Source of the DNA: Aromatoleum evansii
GTDB taxonomy: Bacteria > Pseudomonadota > Gammaproteobacteria > Burkholderiales > Rhodocyclaceae
Assembly (NCBI RefSeq): GCF_012910805.1
Contig: NZ_WTVK01000002.1
Coordinates: 112,048-176,047, forward strand
Direction of reading: 5' to 3'
DNA: 64,000 nucleotides
This document shows positions 50,573 to 59,679 of the stretch, one piece after another. A model generated the notes under the pieces. The model had not been told where the DNA came from. It saw only the letters and a list, made by a program, of their open reading frames with translations, and made no database searches. Within the stretch, counting starts at the first letter, position 1; each line of letters begins with the position of its first letter. Made by a program: the position numbers and the translations under genes.

Positions 50573-50968
50573 ATGACGATGCCGACTCCCGAATCCCTGC
50601 TCACGAGTTTTCCGCTGCTCGCCGGCCTCGCCGACGATGGCACCCCGGAATGGCGGCGCGGCAATGCGAGCGTGCGCGAGGTGATGCTCAACATCCTGCT
50701 CACGCGCCCCGGCGAGCGCCTGATGCGCCCCGAGTTCGGCGCCGGCATCCGCAACTTCATCCACCACCCGAACAACGAGACCACCCGCGCGCTGATCGCC
50801 GATGCCGCACTGCGTGCGCTGACGCGCTGGGAACCGCGCGTGACGATCGAGGAGGTGCGCGCGGTGCCCGACCGCGAACGCCTGTCGCACGTGAATCTCG
50901 AAGTGCGCTACCGCCTGCTCGCCGACGGCCGTCGCGAGACGCTCGAACTGGCGCTGGATCTGGGGTGA
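50573..50968 (+). CDS. baseplate protein gp25/GpW family (Pvc9-like)
   Basis: 131 residues. EVMLNILLTRPGERLMRPEFGAGI and the C-terminal LEVRYRLLADGRRETLELAL are the family signature. gp25 links the sheath to the baseplate wedges in all contractile systems. It lies 6 bp after the membrane-tail protein gene. Confidence 0.93.
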   Translation: MTMPTPESLLTSFPLLAGLADDGTPEWRRGNASVREVMLNILLTRPGERLMRPEFGAGIRNFIHHPNNETTRALIADAALRALTRWEPRVTIEEVRAVPDRERLSHVNLEVRYRLLADGRRETLELALDLG

Positions 50969-51006
50969 AGCGCATGAAGACATCGCAACCCGCAGGAAGG
51001 ATGACA

Positions 51007-51062
51007 GTGGGAGCGGCTTCAGCCGCGAATCGGCGTCCATTCGCGGCTGAAGCCGCTCCCAC
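51007..51062. repeat. REP-like palindrome, copy 8, inside the eCIS operon
   Basis: GTGGGAGCGGCTTCAGCCGC and the inverse GCGGCTGAAGCCGCTCCCAC are separated by only about 16 bp, giving the tightest hairpin of the family. It lies between gp25 and the baseplate J gene. Confidence 0.9.
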
Positions 51063-51106
51063 CGACACCCGGCCTTCCCGCCCCATGTAACGAGGGAACC
51101 GAACCC

Positions 51107-53308
51107 ATGGCGCTTCCCACTTCACTTTTTGGTCAATTCCCGGTCCCCGACCTCGACGACCGACGCTTCGACGAGCTGGTCACCGAGCTGCAGGCCCGCC
51201 TCGCGCGCCACGTGCCGGAGATGGCGCCGCTCGCACCGGGCGATCCGGTGCATGCGCTGGTGGACCTCTTCGCGTGGCTCACCGAGACCGTCATCTACCG
51301 CGCGAACCAGATCCCCGAGCGCCAGCGCCGCGCCTTCCTGAACCTGCTGCAGATTCCGCTGCGCCCCGCGCGGCCGGCGACCGGCATCGTCAGCATCGAC
51401 GCCTCCGGCCGTTCGCTGCCGCCGCTGATCGCCACCGAATCGGCGCTCAAGGCCGGCACGACGAGCTTCTCGACGGTCGGCGAAGTGCAGCCAACGCCGC
51501 TCGCGCTGCGCGTCGTCGTGAAACGCACGCTCGACGAGGCCGCGCTCGCCGCCGAAGGCATCAGCCTGGATCAGCTGCGCGCGCAGTACGGCGTCGAACC
51601 GGCCGCCTTCCGCCCGGTGACGCTGGTGCCCGGCCACGACGCGCTCACCACCGCGGGCACGCGCGACGGCGCCTTCCACCTCGGCATCTGCCTCGCCAAG
51701 CCCGCCTTCGTCGCGCAGGCGGAACTGGTGCGGCGCGAACTCGCGGGCATCATCCTGAACGTGGGCCTCGCCCCGCTCACCGAACTCGAGGGACTGCTCG
51801 CGACCGGGCTGCGCCCGCGCAAGCTGGCGTGGGAACTCGCGTGGTGGCCCGACCCCGACAACGCGCCGCAGAACGTGCAGTACCTGCCCCTCGAAGTCGT
51901 CGCCGACAGCTCGGCCGGCGGGCGCAGGACCGGCGTCGCGCGCCTGCGCCTGCCACGCAACGCCGACCTGCTGCGCGCCACCGCCGCCCTCGACCCGCAG
52001 TTCGCCGGCCTCGGCGACACCCCGCCCGAAGCCCCCGCCGACCTGCGCCCCGGTCAGCTCCTCTTCTGGCTGCGCGTGTCCTGCGCCGACGAGCCGAACC
52101 TCGCGCTCGGCTACCTCGGCGTGAATGCCGTCGACGTGATCGGCCAGGGCATCGCGCGCGACATCGTGCTGGGCGCCGGCACCGGCCGCCCGGACCAGCG
52201 CTTCGAACTGCCGCACGCCGACGTCGAACTCGCCAGCGTGCAGGTCGAGGTCGAGCACCTGCACGCCTTCCGTCCCTGGACACGAGTCGCACACTTCGCC
52301 GGCAGCGGGCCGGACGACACCGTCTTCGTCGTCGATGCGGCCGACGGCAGCGTGCGCTTCGGCGACGGCATCCGCGGCAAGCGTCCGCCCGCCAACGCCC
52401 GCATCCGCGCGGCCTTCTACCGCCATGGCGGAGGCAGCCAGGGCAACCTGCCGCCCGAGAGCATCAAGGAGATCCACGGCAACGGCGCCCGCCTCGCACT
52501 GCGCCACGAATGGCCGACCCGCGGCGGGGTTGACGCCGAAACGCTTGACGAGGCCGAGCGCCGCATACCGGCCTTCCTCAGCCATCGCGACCGCGCCGTC
52601 ACCGCCGAGGACTTCGGCGTGATCGCGCGCGACAACCCGATCAATCCCGTCGCCCGCGCCGAAGCCGTCGCCGGCTTCTTCCCCGGCGCCAGCCTCACCG
52701 CCGTGCGCCGCAACGTCCCCGGCGTGGTCAGCGTGTTCGTGATGCCGCCTGCGCCGCAGGCGATGGCCGCCGCGCCGCGCCCGAACGCGGGCCTGCTCGC
52801 CGACGTGCATGACTACCTCGCGGCGCGCTGCATGCTCGGTACCGAGCTCTACGTGCTGTCGCCGCAGTTCGTGCCGGTCGCCGTCGCGGTGTCGCTCGAA
52901 GTCGTCGATCCCGCGACCGAGCAGCAGGTGCATGCCGAGGTCGAGCGCGCGCTGCTGCGCTACCTGTGGGCACTGCCGCCGGGCGGCCCGCGCGCCGGAG
53001 GCTGGCCGCGCGGCAAGGCGGTCGAGATCAACGAACTGCGCACCCAGGCCGGACGCGTCGAGGGCGTCGAGGCGGTTAACGCCTTGCGCCTCTTCTACCA
53101 GGACCAGCAGCAGAACCCGCCGGTGTGGCTGGAACTCACCGGCGCGCAGGCGCTGCCGCTGCTGGACTTCCAGTTGCCGGAGCTGATGGCCGTCGCGATC
53201 CGCCCGGGCGAAGACCGCCCCGCCCCGCCGCGCGGCTTCGGCCCCGGCAGGCCGCCCGAGGACGGCCCGAGGGCAGTCCCTGTCCCTGTGATTCCGGATC
53301 TGTGCTGA
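51107..53308 (+). CDS. baseplate assembly protein J-like (Pvc11-like)
   Basis: 733 residues. HALVDLFAWLTETVIYRANQ and IPERQRRAFLNLLQI near the N-terminus, AVTAEDFGVIARDNP in the middle, and VSVFVMPPAPQ are typical of the large J-type baseplate wedge protein of eCIS. It forms part of the wedge ring with gp25 and the tail protein I equivalent. It ends 1 bp before the next ATG. Confidence 0.9.
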   Translation: MALPTSLFGQFPVPDLDDRRFDELVTELQARLARHVPEMAPLAPGDPVHALVDLFAWLTETVIYRANQIPERQRRAFLNLLQIPLRPARPATGIVSIDASGRSLPPLIATESALKAGTTSFSTVGEVQPTPLALRVVVKRTLDEAALAAEGISLDQLRAQYGVEPAAFRPVTLVPGHDALTTAGTRDGAFHLGICLAKPAFVAQAELVRRELAGIILNVGLAPLTELEGLLATGLRPRKLAWELAWWPDPDNAPQNVQYLPLEVVADSSAGGRRTGVARLRLPRNADLLRATAALDPQFAGLGDTPPEAPADLRPGQLLFWLRVSCADEPNLALGYLGVNAVDVIGQGIARDIVLGAGTGRPDQRFELPHADVELASVQVEVEHLHAFRPWTRVAHFAGSGPDDTVFVVDAADGSVRFGDGIRGKRPPANARIRAAFYRHGGGSQGNLPPESIKEIHGNGARLALRHEWPTRGGVDAETLDEAERRIPAFLSHRDRAVTAEDFGVIARDNPINPVARAEAVAGFFPGASLTAVRRNVPGVVSVFVMPPAPQAMAAAPRPNAGLLADVHDYLAARCMLGTELYVLSPQFVPVAVAVSLEVVDPATEQQVHAEVERALLRYLWALPPGGPRAGGWPRGKAVEINELRTQAGRVEGVEAVNALRLFYQDQQQNPPVWLELTGAQALPLLDFQLPELMAVAIRPGEDRPAPPRGFGPGRPPEDGPRAVPVPVIPDLC

Positions 53309-53309
53309 C

Positions 53310-55757
53310 ATGAACAGCAACGGCACCCGCTTCCTGCTCCTCGACGGCGCCGCGGATTTCCGCAACGCAAGCCGCCAGTGCAGCTGGGACGTCGAGCAGC
53401 GCGCCTTCACGCTGACGCGCCAGGACGCGCCGCGCCTGCCGCAGATGCCACCGGCGCGCGCACGCGAGCTGCTCGCTGCGGCGATGCCCCTGATCCTCGA
53501 CGACCACGGCCAGCTCGGGCGGCTGTCCGCCGACGGCCTGCGCTTCGAATGTGCGCTGCGCTGGCCGGCGAGCGCCCCGGCGGACTGGCAGCCCGTGCTC
53601 GCCGCCCTCGACGACGCCGAGACCGGCGCGCCCGACCTCGAAGCGCTGGTGCTCGACCCGGTGGATACCCCCGCCGGCCGCTTCACCGACCTTGCCTTCG
53701 GCGGCAGCGGCCTCGTTGCGCTGCCGTGGAGCGACGGCGGCACGGCGAACGGCCTCACCGCGGTGCATCTGCGCCGCCGCTGGCAGACGCGCTGCACCCT
53801 GCCCTTCGCGCCGCGCCGCGCGTGCGTGGAGGCGACCACCGGCGCCGACCGCATCTGGCTGCTCGGCGAGACGCGGCTGGGACTGGCCGGCGGCACGCCG
53901 CTGCCCCAGCCCTACGTCGGCCGCCCCGAGCGCTTCGAACCGCTGCAGGCCAACCCCGATCCGCTGCGCCTGCTGTGGGACGTCGACCTGCCCGCGCACG
54001 GCGGCCTGCTGGGCCTCGCCGCCGACGACGAGCGCCTCTACGTGCTGAGCGAAACCGCCGACAGCACCGCCGACGCGCCGCGCATGCAGGTCTTCACGCG
54101 CGCGCTCGCCGCCGGCCCGACGGAGGACTTCCGCATCCATCGCCTGCCGGACAACCTTCCGCTGGCGACCGACCTCGCCGCGATCGGCGACGGACGCTTC
54201 CTGCTGCTCCTGCCCTTCGAGGAAGGCGCCGAGCGCGGCAAACGCCGCGACTCCCCGCTGTTCGCCCTGCAGGACGATGAGGACGCCGCCACCGCCGAAC
54301 TCCTCGCCGAACGCTGGCCGCGCCGCTCCGAGGCCCCGCTGCCCGCCGCAGTGCGATTCGTGCGCCACCGCGACGGCGCCGTGCGCACGCTCACGCAGGA
54401 CGGCCCGATCCGCCTCTACCGCCTCGCCCAGGCGCACTTCGCGCCGCGCGGCACGGTCACGCTGACCGAGATCCTCGACTCGGCGATGCCCGACACGCTG
54501 TGGGACCGCCTGTGCTTCGACGCCTGCGTCCCGCCCGGCTGCCGCATCGACTTCGCCGTGCAGGCGGGCGACGACCGCGAGCACCTGCCGGACGAATGGA
54601 TCGCCCAGCCGCAGGCCATGCACACGCCGCACGCCTCGGAACTCCCCTTCGCGCCCGGCCGCGCCCCGCAGGGCGAGGACCACGCGGGCCACGCCGGCCT
54701 GTACGAACTTCTGCTCCAGCGCAGCAACGGCGCGGTGCGCGAGGTGCGCGGCCGGTATCTGCGCCTGCGCATCACACTGCACGGCGACGGCCGCCACAGC
54801 CCGGCGATCTTCGCGCTACGCGTCTACTACCCGCGCTTCTCGTGGCAGACCCACTACCTGCCCGACCACTTCCAGCAGCAGGAACGCCCGCTGCCGCTCG
54901 AGGACGCCGACCCGATCGCCGCCAACGGCGCCGACTTCCGCGAACGCCTGTTGGCGAGCTTCGAGGGGCTGCTCACGCCGCTCGAAGACCGCATCGCGGC
55001 GAGCGAAATCCTGCTCGACCCCGCCGCGACGCCTGGCGAGCGCCTGCCCTGGCTCGCCGGTCTGCTCGGCACGACGCTGCCGCGCCACTGGCCCGACGCG
55101 CGCCGCCGCCGCTGGCTCGCCGCGCAGGGCACGATGCAGCAGACGCACGGCAGCTACCGCGGGCTGCTGCTCGCGCTCGACATCCTCACCGACGGCGCGG
55201 TCGCGCGCGGCGCGGTGATCCCGGTCGAGCATTTCCGCCTGCGCCGCACCATGGCGACCATCCTCGGCATCGACATGGACGACCGCGACCACCCGCTGAC
55301 GCTCGGCACGGGGCTTTCCGGCAACAGCATCGTCGGCGACAGCCTGATCCTCTCGGACGACCAGGCGCGCGAATTCCTCGCGCTGTTCGCGCCGGAAGTG
55401 GCCGAGCGCAAGGGAGAGGCGGAAGTCGTCGCGCGCTTCTTCGACGAGGCCTCGCGGCGCATGACGGTGATCCTGCACGGCCCGGCGAAGCGCCTCGAAG
55501 CGGTCGTGCGCGACGCGCTCCCCGCACTCGTGCCGGCCACCGTGCAATGGGCGATCCGCAGGAGCGAGCATCCCTTCGTGCTGGGCCTGTCGCCGCTGCT
55601 GGGCATCGACACCTGGCTTGAAACCCAGCCGCCGCCCCGACCCGTGGTGCTCGACCGCACCCGCCTCGGCCGCGGCGATCTGCTGCATAACCCGGTCGCC
55701 CTCGATCCGGAGCGGGCCGTGGCGATCGACGCGACCGCGAGCGAGGCAAGGCGATGA
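53310..55757 (+). CDS. tail protein I-like baseplate protein (Pvc12-like)
   Basis: 815 residues. The N-terminal half looks like a beta-propeller (repeats such as RLYVLSETADSTADAPRMQV). The C-terminal half carries the phage tail protein domain: VYYPRFSWQTHYLPDHFQQQ, LLASFEGLLTPLEDRIAASE, LPWLAGLLGTTLP and RGLLLALDILTDGAV. Pvc12-type proteins complete the baseplate wedge and anchor fibres. The gene is followed by a 304-bp gap with repeats. Confidence 0.82.
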   Translation: MNSNGTRFLLLDGAADFRNASRQCSWDVEQRAFTLTRQDAPRLPQMPPARARELLAAAMPLILDDHGQLGRLSADGLRFECALRWPASAPADWQPVLAALDDAETGAPDLEALVLDPVDTPAGRFTDLAFGGSGLVALPWSDGGTANGLTAVHLRRRWQTRCTLPFAPRRACVEATTGADRIWLLGETRLGLAGGTPLPQPYVGRPERFEPLQANPDPLRLLWDVDLPAHGGLLGLAADDERLYVLSETADSTADAPRMQVFTRALAAGPTEDFRIHRLPDNLPLATDLAAIGDGRFLLLLPFEEGAERGKRRDSPLFALQDDEDAATAELLAERWPRRSEAPLPAAVRFVRHRDGAVRTLTQDGPIRLYRLAQAHFAPRGTVTLTEILDSAMPDTLWDRLCFDACVPPGCRIDFAVQAGDDREHLPDEWIAQPQAMHTPHASELPFAPGRAPQGEDHAGHAGLYELLLQRSNGAVREVRGRYLRLRITLHGDGRHSPAIFALRVYYPRFSWQTHYLPDHFQQQERPLPLEDADPIAANGADFRERLLASFEGLLTPLEDRIAASEILLDPAATPGERLPWLAGLLGTTLPRHWPDARRRRWLAAQGTMQQTHGSYRGLLLALDILTDGAVARGAVIPVEHFRLRRTMATILGIDMDDRDHPLTLGTGLSGNSIVGDSLILSDDQAREFLALFAPEVAERKGEAEVVARFFDEASRRMTVILHGPAKRLEAVVRDALPALVPATVQWAIRRSEHPFVLGLSPLLGIDTWLETQPPPRPVVLDRTRLGRGDLLHNPVALDPERAVAIDATASEARR

Positions 55758-56061
55758 CCGGGCAGCTCAAAACCGTTCGGGCTGAGCCTGTCGAAGCCCA
55801 ATCCCACTGGCAACGGTCAAGTGGGTCAGGGCAAATAAACGATGTTCCTTTCAGTACGCGGCGATCGACGGCGCGAAGTCTGCCGCGGCACGCTGTGGTT
55901 CCTCCCCCTTCAAGGGGGAGGTTAGGAGGGGGATGGGTTTCGGTCCCGACAGCGCAACCCATCCCCACCCCAGCCCTCCCCTTGAAGGGGAGGGAGCGTC
56001 CGTGCTGCTCTCGACCTACATCACCTCATTACCCGCTGAGTAATAGCGAAGGAGAAAGGGC
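55758..56061. repeat. repeat-filled gap inside the eCIS operon with long inverted repeat
   Basis: No gene is seen in these 304 bp. A single CCGTTCGGGCTGAGCCTGTC unit lies near 55774. An imperfect 37-bp inverted repeat pairs 55901-55937 with 55958-55994 (CCTCCCCCTTCAAGGGGGAG ... CTCCCCTTGAAGGGGAGG), about four of five positions matching by eye. GAAGGAGAAAGGG before 56062 is the ribosome site of the next gene. Confidence 0.75.
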
Positions 56062-57000
56062 ATGAGCCAGCCCGACGACAACTGCGACGCGAGCCTTGCC
56101 GGCGACGGCCGCTTCGAGGAGGCGCTAAAGCGCGTGAGCTACGAGCCCGGCATGCTGCTCGGGCTGGAGGCGACGCGCGCCGAGCAGGACTACCACCGGC
56201 GCCGCGCGACGCGCCACGGCTACTGGCTGCACGGCGCCGGCACGGTCGCCGGCCTGCGCGTGAGCATCCGCGCCGAGGATCCGGGCAACGACACCGACCC
56301 GGTGCGCGTGCGCCTCGTCGTGAGCCCCGGCGTCGGCGTCGACGGCCTCGGGCGCGAGATCGGCGTGCCCGAGCCCTACTGCGTCGATCTCGGCGCCTGG
56401 CTCACCGCCCAGCACGAGGACGATGACCTGTGGGGCGCGCTGATCCGCGACGGCTACGCCGCGGCCGACAACCTGCTGTGGCTGAAGGTCACGATGCGCT
56501 ACCAGGACTGCGCGAGCGGCCTGCAGCCGGTGCTCGCGACCGAGGTCAATGCCGGCACCGACCCGGTGCAACCCAGCCGCGTCGCCGACTGCGTGCTGTT
56601 CGAACTCGTCGCCGAGCGCCCCGACGACGCGCCCACCGAGGAACACCTCTTCGCCGCGCACAGCCGCATCAAGCCTTATGACGAGATCGAAGCGAACCTC
56701 GGCGAGCGCGAGCGCGCGCAGGTCGAGGCCGCCGCCGGCGCCGCGCGCACCCAGCTCGAACTCGGCGCGCGCCTGCTGCATTCGCTCGGCGACGACAACC
56801 AGGCGCTGGTCGCGCGCCAGGCCTTCCTCACCGACCCCGCGGTGCTCGCCCGCACGCTGCTCGCGCGCATCGCGATCCGCCTCACGCCGCCCGCGCCCGA
56901 GCCGGACCTGATCGTCAATCCGCGCCGCATCGAGGTCGACAACCTCGTGCGCCCCTTCCTCTTCAACGCCGCCGCGCTCGCCCGGCTGATCCGCGCTTAA
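56062..57000 (+). CDS. eCIS protein with shared YxxG-LL/GxGTVxGL module (1 of 3)
   Basis: 312 residues, family not recognised. The N-terminal part has YEPGMLLGLEATRAEQDYHR, GAGTVAGLRVSI and LVVSPGVGVDGLGREIGVP. The next gene has closely similar landmarks in the same order and the third a weaker set, so the three appear to share a domain. The C-terminal part is helical (ERERAQVEAAAGAARTQLEL). No signal peptide. It lies downstream of the tail protein I equivalent, where fibre or attachment proteins are expected; that role is an inference. Confidence 0.6.
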   Translation: MSQPDDNCDASLAGDGRFEEALKRVSYEPGMLLGLEATRAEQDYHRRRATRHGYWLHGAGTVAGLRVSIRAEDPGNDTDPVRVRLVVSPGVGVDGLGREIGVPEPYCVDLGAWLTAQHEDDDLWGALIRDGYAAADNLLWLKVTMRYQDCASGLQPVLATEVNAGTDPVQPSRVADCVLFELVAERPDDAPTEEHLFAAHSRIKPYDEIEANLGERERAQVEAAAGAARTQLELGARLLHSLGDDNQALVARQAFLTDPAVLARTLLARIAIRLTPPAPEPDLIVNPRRIEVDNLVRPFLFNAAALARLIRA

Positions 57001-57012
57001 AAGGGAACCGCC

Positions 57013-59526
57013 ATGGCCAACATCCGCTTCACTCCGCTCCGGATCGGCACCACCAACGCGGCCGGCGAGCGCATCTCCAGCATCGACCCGCTGCTGTCGC
57101 GCACCAATTACTTCGACGGCCAGCTGCTGAAGGCCTCCGACCTCAACCGCGACCAGATCTACCTCGACGAACGCCTGCTCGAACTCGGCCAGGTGTTCGG
57201 CGCCGGCATCGTGCGCGGACTGGAACTGAGCCTGCGTTCCGGCCACGTCCTGCAGGTGGAGCCCGGCATCGCCATCGCCCCCTCGGGTCGCGTGCTGCAA
57301 CTCAACAACCAGCCGCTGACGATAGACCTCCTCAACAGCGGCCTGATCGCGACGCTCAACGACGGCCGCTTCCGCAGCTACGCGCGCGGCCTCTACGCGC
57401 TGGCGCTGACCCACGCCGAGGTCGTCGACGGCGTCGCCGAAGCCTTCCCCAAGGACCTCGCCGCACCGCGCCGCCCGCACGTCGCCGCTTGGGCCGAAGG
57501 CGTCGAGCTGCGCCTGATGCCGCTGCCCCTGCCGCTGCCGCGCCAGGACGAGATCGCCGTGCGCGCGACCCTCGCGCGCGAGCTGCTGTCCGGCGGCGAG
57601 CGCCTCGCGCTGCCCTCCGACGACGCCGTGCCGCTGGGCCTCATCGCCGTCGAGCGCGGCCGCATCCTGTGGCTCGACCGGGGGCTGCTGCGCCGCCCGC
57701 AGCGCGCGCTGAACACCCCCAACGCGATCCAGCAGGATCTTGCGACGCACTACCTCGAACTCATGCAGGCGGTGCTCGCGAGCCGCCAGAGCGCGGGCCT
57801 GCGCGGTGCCTTCGCCGCGAGCCAGTACTTCCGCGTGCTGCCGCCCTGGGGGCCGATCCCGCAGGATTGCATCGACCCGGTCGGCGGCCGCCAGCAATTC
57901 TTCCCCAAGGACTACGAGGTCAGCATCGCGCCGGTGCGCCGCGCCGAGCTCGCCGCGGTGCTCGCCGACTCCGCCCACCTCGCGCCGATCGACCTCGAAC
58001 GCGACGCCGACTGCGACATCATGGTGCTGGTGCCGATGAGCGACACCGCCTTCGCGCTGCGCGCCCGCCAGCTCGAAGCGCCGGCCGAGGTCGTGCCGCG
58101 CGCGCTCGGGCGCCTCGCGCGCCTCGACCGCCTCGCTCTGCGCATCCTGCCGCAGGCCCCGATCCACCGCGTCGACACCGATGCCGACGTGTGGCGCGCG
58201 ATCTGGGCGGAGCTGAATCCGTCCGAGCTGATGTTCGTGCGCCGCCCGCCGCGCACCGCCGAGACCGCGGTCAGTGCCGTCGTGCTGGCGCTCGGCATGA
58301 CGCTGCCGCCGCCCGGCTCCGCGCTGCCGCCCGATGCCGCAGCGCTGGAGGAGCAGCTCGACGCCGCGCTGGAGGACGTCGACGCCGCCGAGGAGGCGCG
58401 CGCCGCGCTCGAAGCCGAGATCGCGCGTCTCAAGGTGCGCATCGCCGAACTCGAAAAGGCCCTCGCCGCCGCCGGGGGCGGCACGCCCGCCGACACGCTG
58501 GCCGAAATCGAACGGCTCAGGCTCGCCCTCGCGGCCGCGCAGAAGGAGATCGAGGCCCTCAAATCCGACGACCGCAACGCCGCGGTCCTCGCCAACGCGC
58601 TCGAAGCCGCCAGCGACCGCATCGACGCGCTGAAAGCCGAACTGGACGCCGCGCGCGCCGAGATCGAACGCCTGAAGACCACCAGTGCACCGATCGACGA
58701 GACCCTCAAGCAGCGCATCGAGGAACTCGCCGCGGCGCTGGAAGCCGAGCGCGCGAAATCCGCCACGCTGGAGCAGGAACGTGCGGCCCTCGCCGCCCAG
58801 CTCGACGCCGCGAAGCTGCGCATCGCCGAACTCGAAGCCCAACTCAAGGACGCCCTCGCCAAGCTCGAAGCGGCCGGCGGCACCGACGCCGACCTGCTGG
58901 CCGCGCGCGACGAGATCGCCAAGCTCAAGGCCGAGCTCGATGCGACCCGCACCGCGCTGGAAACCACCCGCGCCGAACTCGCCGACGTGCGCGCCAAGCT
59001 CGACGCCAGCCTCGCGCGCGAAGCCGCCGCGAACACCCGTATCGCCGAGTTGCAGAACGCGCTCGCCGCGGCGAACAACGAAATCGCGACCCTGCGCGCC
59101 CGCATCGCCACGCTCGAAACACAGCTCGCCAACGCCAACGCGACGATCGAGCAGCTCAAACTCGAAGCGGCGCAGACCAGCAACCTCGCCACCGAACTGA
59201 CACTGGCGCTCCTCGCCCGCGCGCGCGGCGCCGGCGACTCCGGCATCAAGGCCGCCACCACCGCCGACACGATGATCGGCGGCAACGACCGCGCACGCAT
59301 CGCCGCGGTGCAGATCGTCGGGCTGGCCGACCGCCGCCTGGATCCCGCGCTGTGGCCCACGATGCCCGCGCTCGCGCGCTTCGACCTCGGCGTGTTCGAG
59401 AAGCTGCGCGACCGCTTCCTCGACGCCGCCGGCGACCTCGACATGGCGAAGTTCTTCCTCGAGGAGGGGCCCAACTTCGGCCTCACCGGCACGCAGCTTG
59501 AACTGTGGAAGCGGGTCGTCGGGTGA
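57013..59526 (+). CDS. eCIS coiled-coil protein with shared N-terminal module (2 of 3)
   Basis: 837 residues. The N-terminus repeats the module of the preceding gene: NYFDGQLLKASDLNRDQIYL, GAGIVRGLELSL and LQVEPGIAIAPSGRVLQL. Residues about 445-722 form a long, nearly continuous heptad coiled coil (ALEAEIARLKVRIAELEKAL and similar). A globular C-terminus of about 110 residues follows. The build suits a fibre or a tape-measure-like protein. No other tape measure is evident in the window. Which role applies is unresolved. Confidence 0.65.
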   Translation: MANIRFTPLRIGTTNAAGERISSIDPLLSRTNYFDGQLLKASDLNRDQIYLDERLLELGQVFGAGIVRGLELSLRSGHVLQVEPGIAIAPSGRVLQLNNQPLTIDLLNSGLIATLNDGRFRSYARGLYALALTHAEVVDGVAEAFPKDLAAPRRPHVAAWAEGVELRLMPLPLPLPRQDEIAVRATLARELLSGGERLALPSDDAVPLGLIAVERGRILWLDRGLLRRPQRALNTPNAIQQDLATHYLELMQAVLASRQSAGLRGAFAASQYFRVLPPWGPIPQDCIDPVGGRQQFFPKDYEVSIAPVRRAELAAVLADSAHLAPIDLERDADCDIMVLVPMSDTAFALRARQLEAPAEVVPRALGRLARLDRLALRILPQAPIHRVDTDADVWRAIWAELNPSELMFVRRPPRTAETAVSAVVLALGMTLPPPGSALPPDAAALEEQLDAALEDVDAAEEARAALEAEIARLKVRIAELEKALAAAGGGTPADTLAEIERLRLALAAAQKEIEALKSDDRNAAVLANALEAASDRIDALKAELDAARAEIERLKTTSAPIDETLKQRIEELAAALEAERAKSATLEQERAALAAQLDAAKLRIAELEAQLKDALAKLEAAGGTDADLLAARDEIAKLKAELDATRTALETTRAELADVRAKLDASLAREAAANTRIAELQNALAAANNEIATLRARIATLETQLANANATIEQLKLEAAQTSNLATELTLALLARARGAGDSGIKAATTADTMIGGNDRARIAAVQIVGLADRRLDPALWPTMPALARFDLGVFEKLRDRFLDAAGDLDMAKFFLEEGPNFGLTGTQLELWKRVVG

Positions 59527-59547
59527 CTGCCATGGAGATGCCGCATA

Positions 59548-59608
59548 CCGTTCGGGCTGAGCTTGTCGAAGCCCCGCCACCGCCCTTCGACAAGCTCAGG
59601 GCGAACGG
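59548..59608. repeat. CCGTTCGGGCTGAGCTTGTC inverted repeat
   Basis: The unit at 59548-59571 is mirrored at 59585-59608 (CTTCGACAAGCTCAGGGCGA ...), giving a 24-bp stem with few mismatches and a 13-bp loop. A lone copy of the same unit lies near 55774. The element fills the 153-bp gap between two eCIS genes and is a repeat type common in proteobacterial genomes. Confidence 0.85.
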
Positions 59609-59679
59609 GGGTGGGAGTTCGGAACGAGCGGACGAATCCGATTGCCGCTACTGGAATCAATAGGAGGCGTTGAGCAATC

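Noticed and set aside
56125..59580. Very long minus-strand open frame opposite the eCIS genes, and similar ones at 51122-53896 and 53136-54797
   Set aside because: They are shadows of high-GC coding on the plus strand; compositions are Arg/Gly/Val/Gln-rich, no family motifs, and the plus-strand frames have clear domains.
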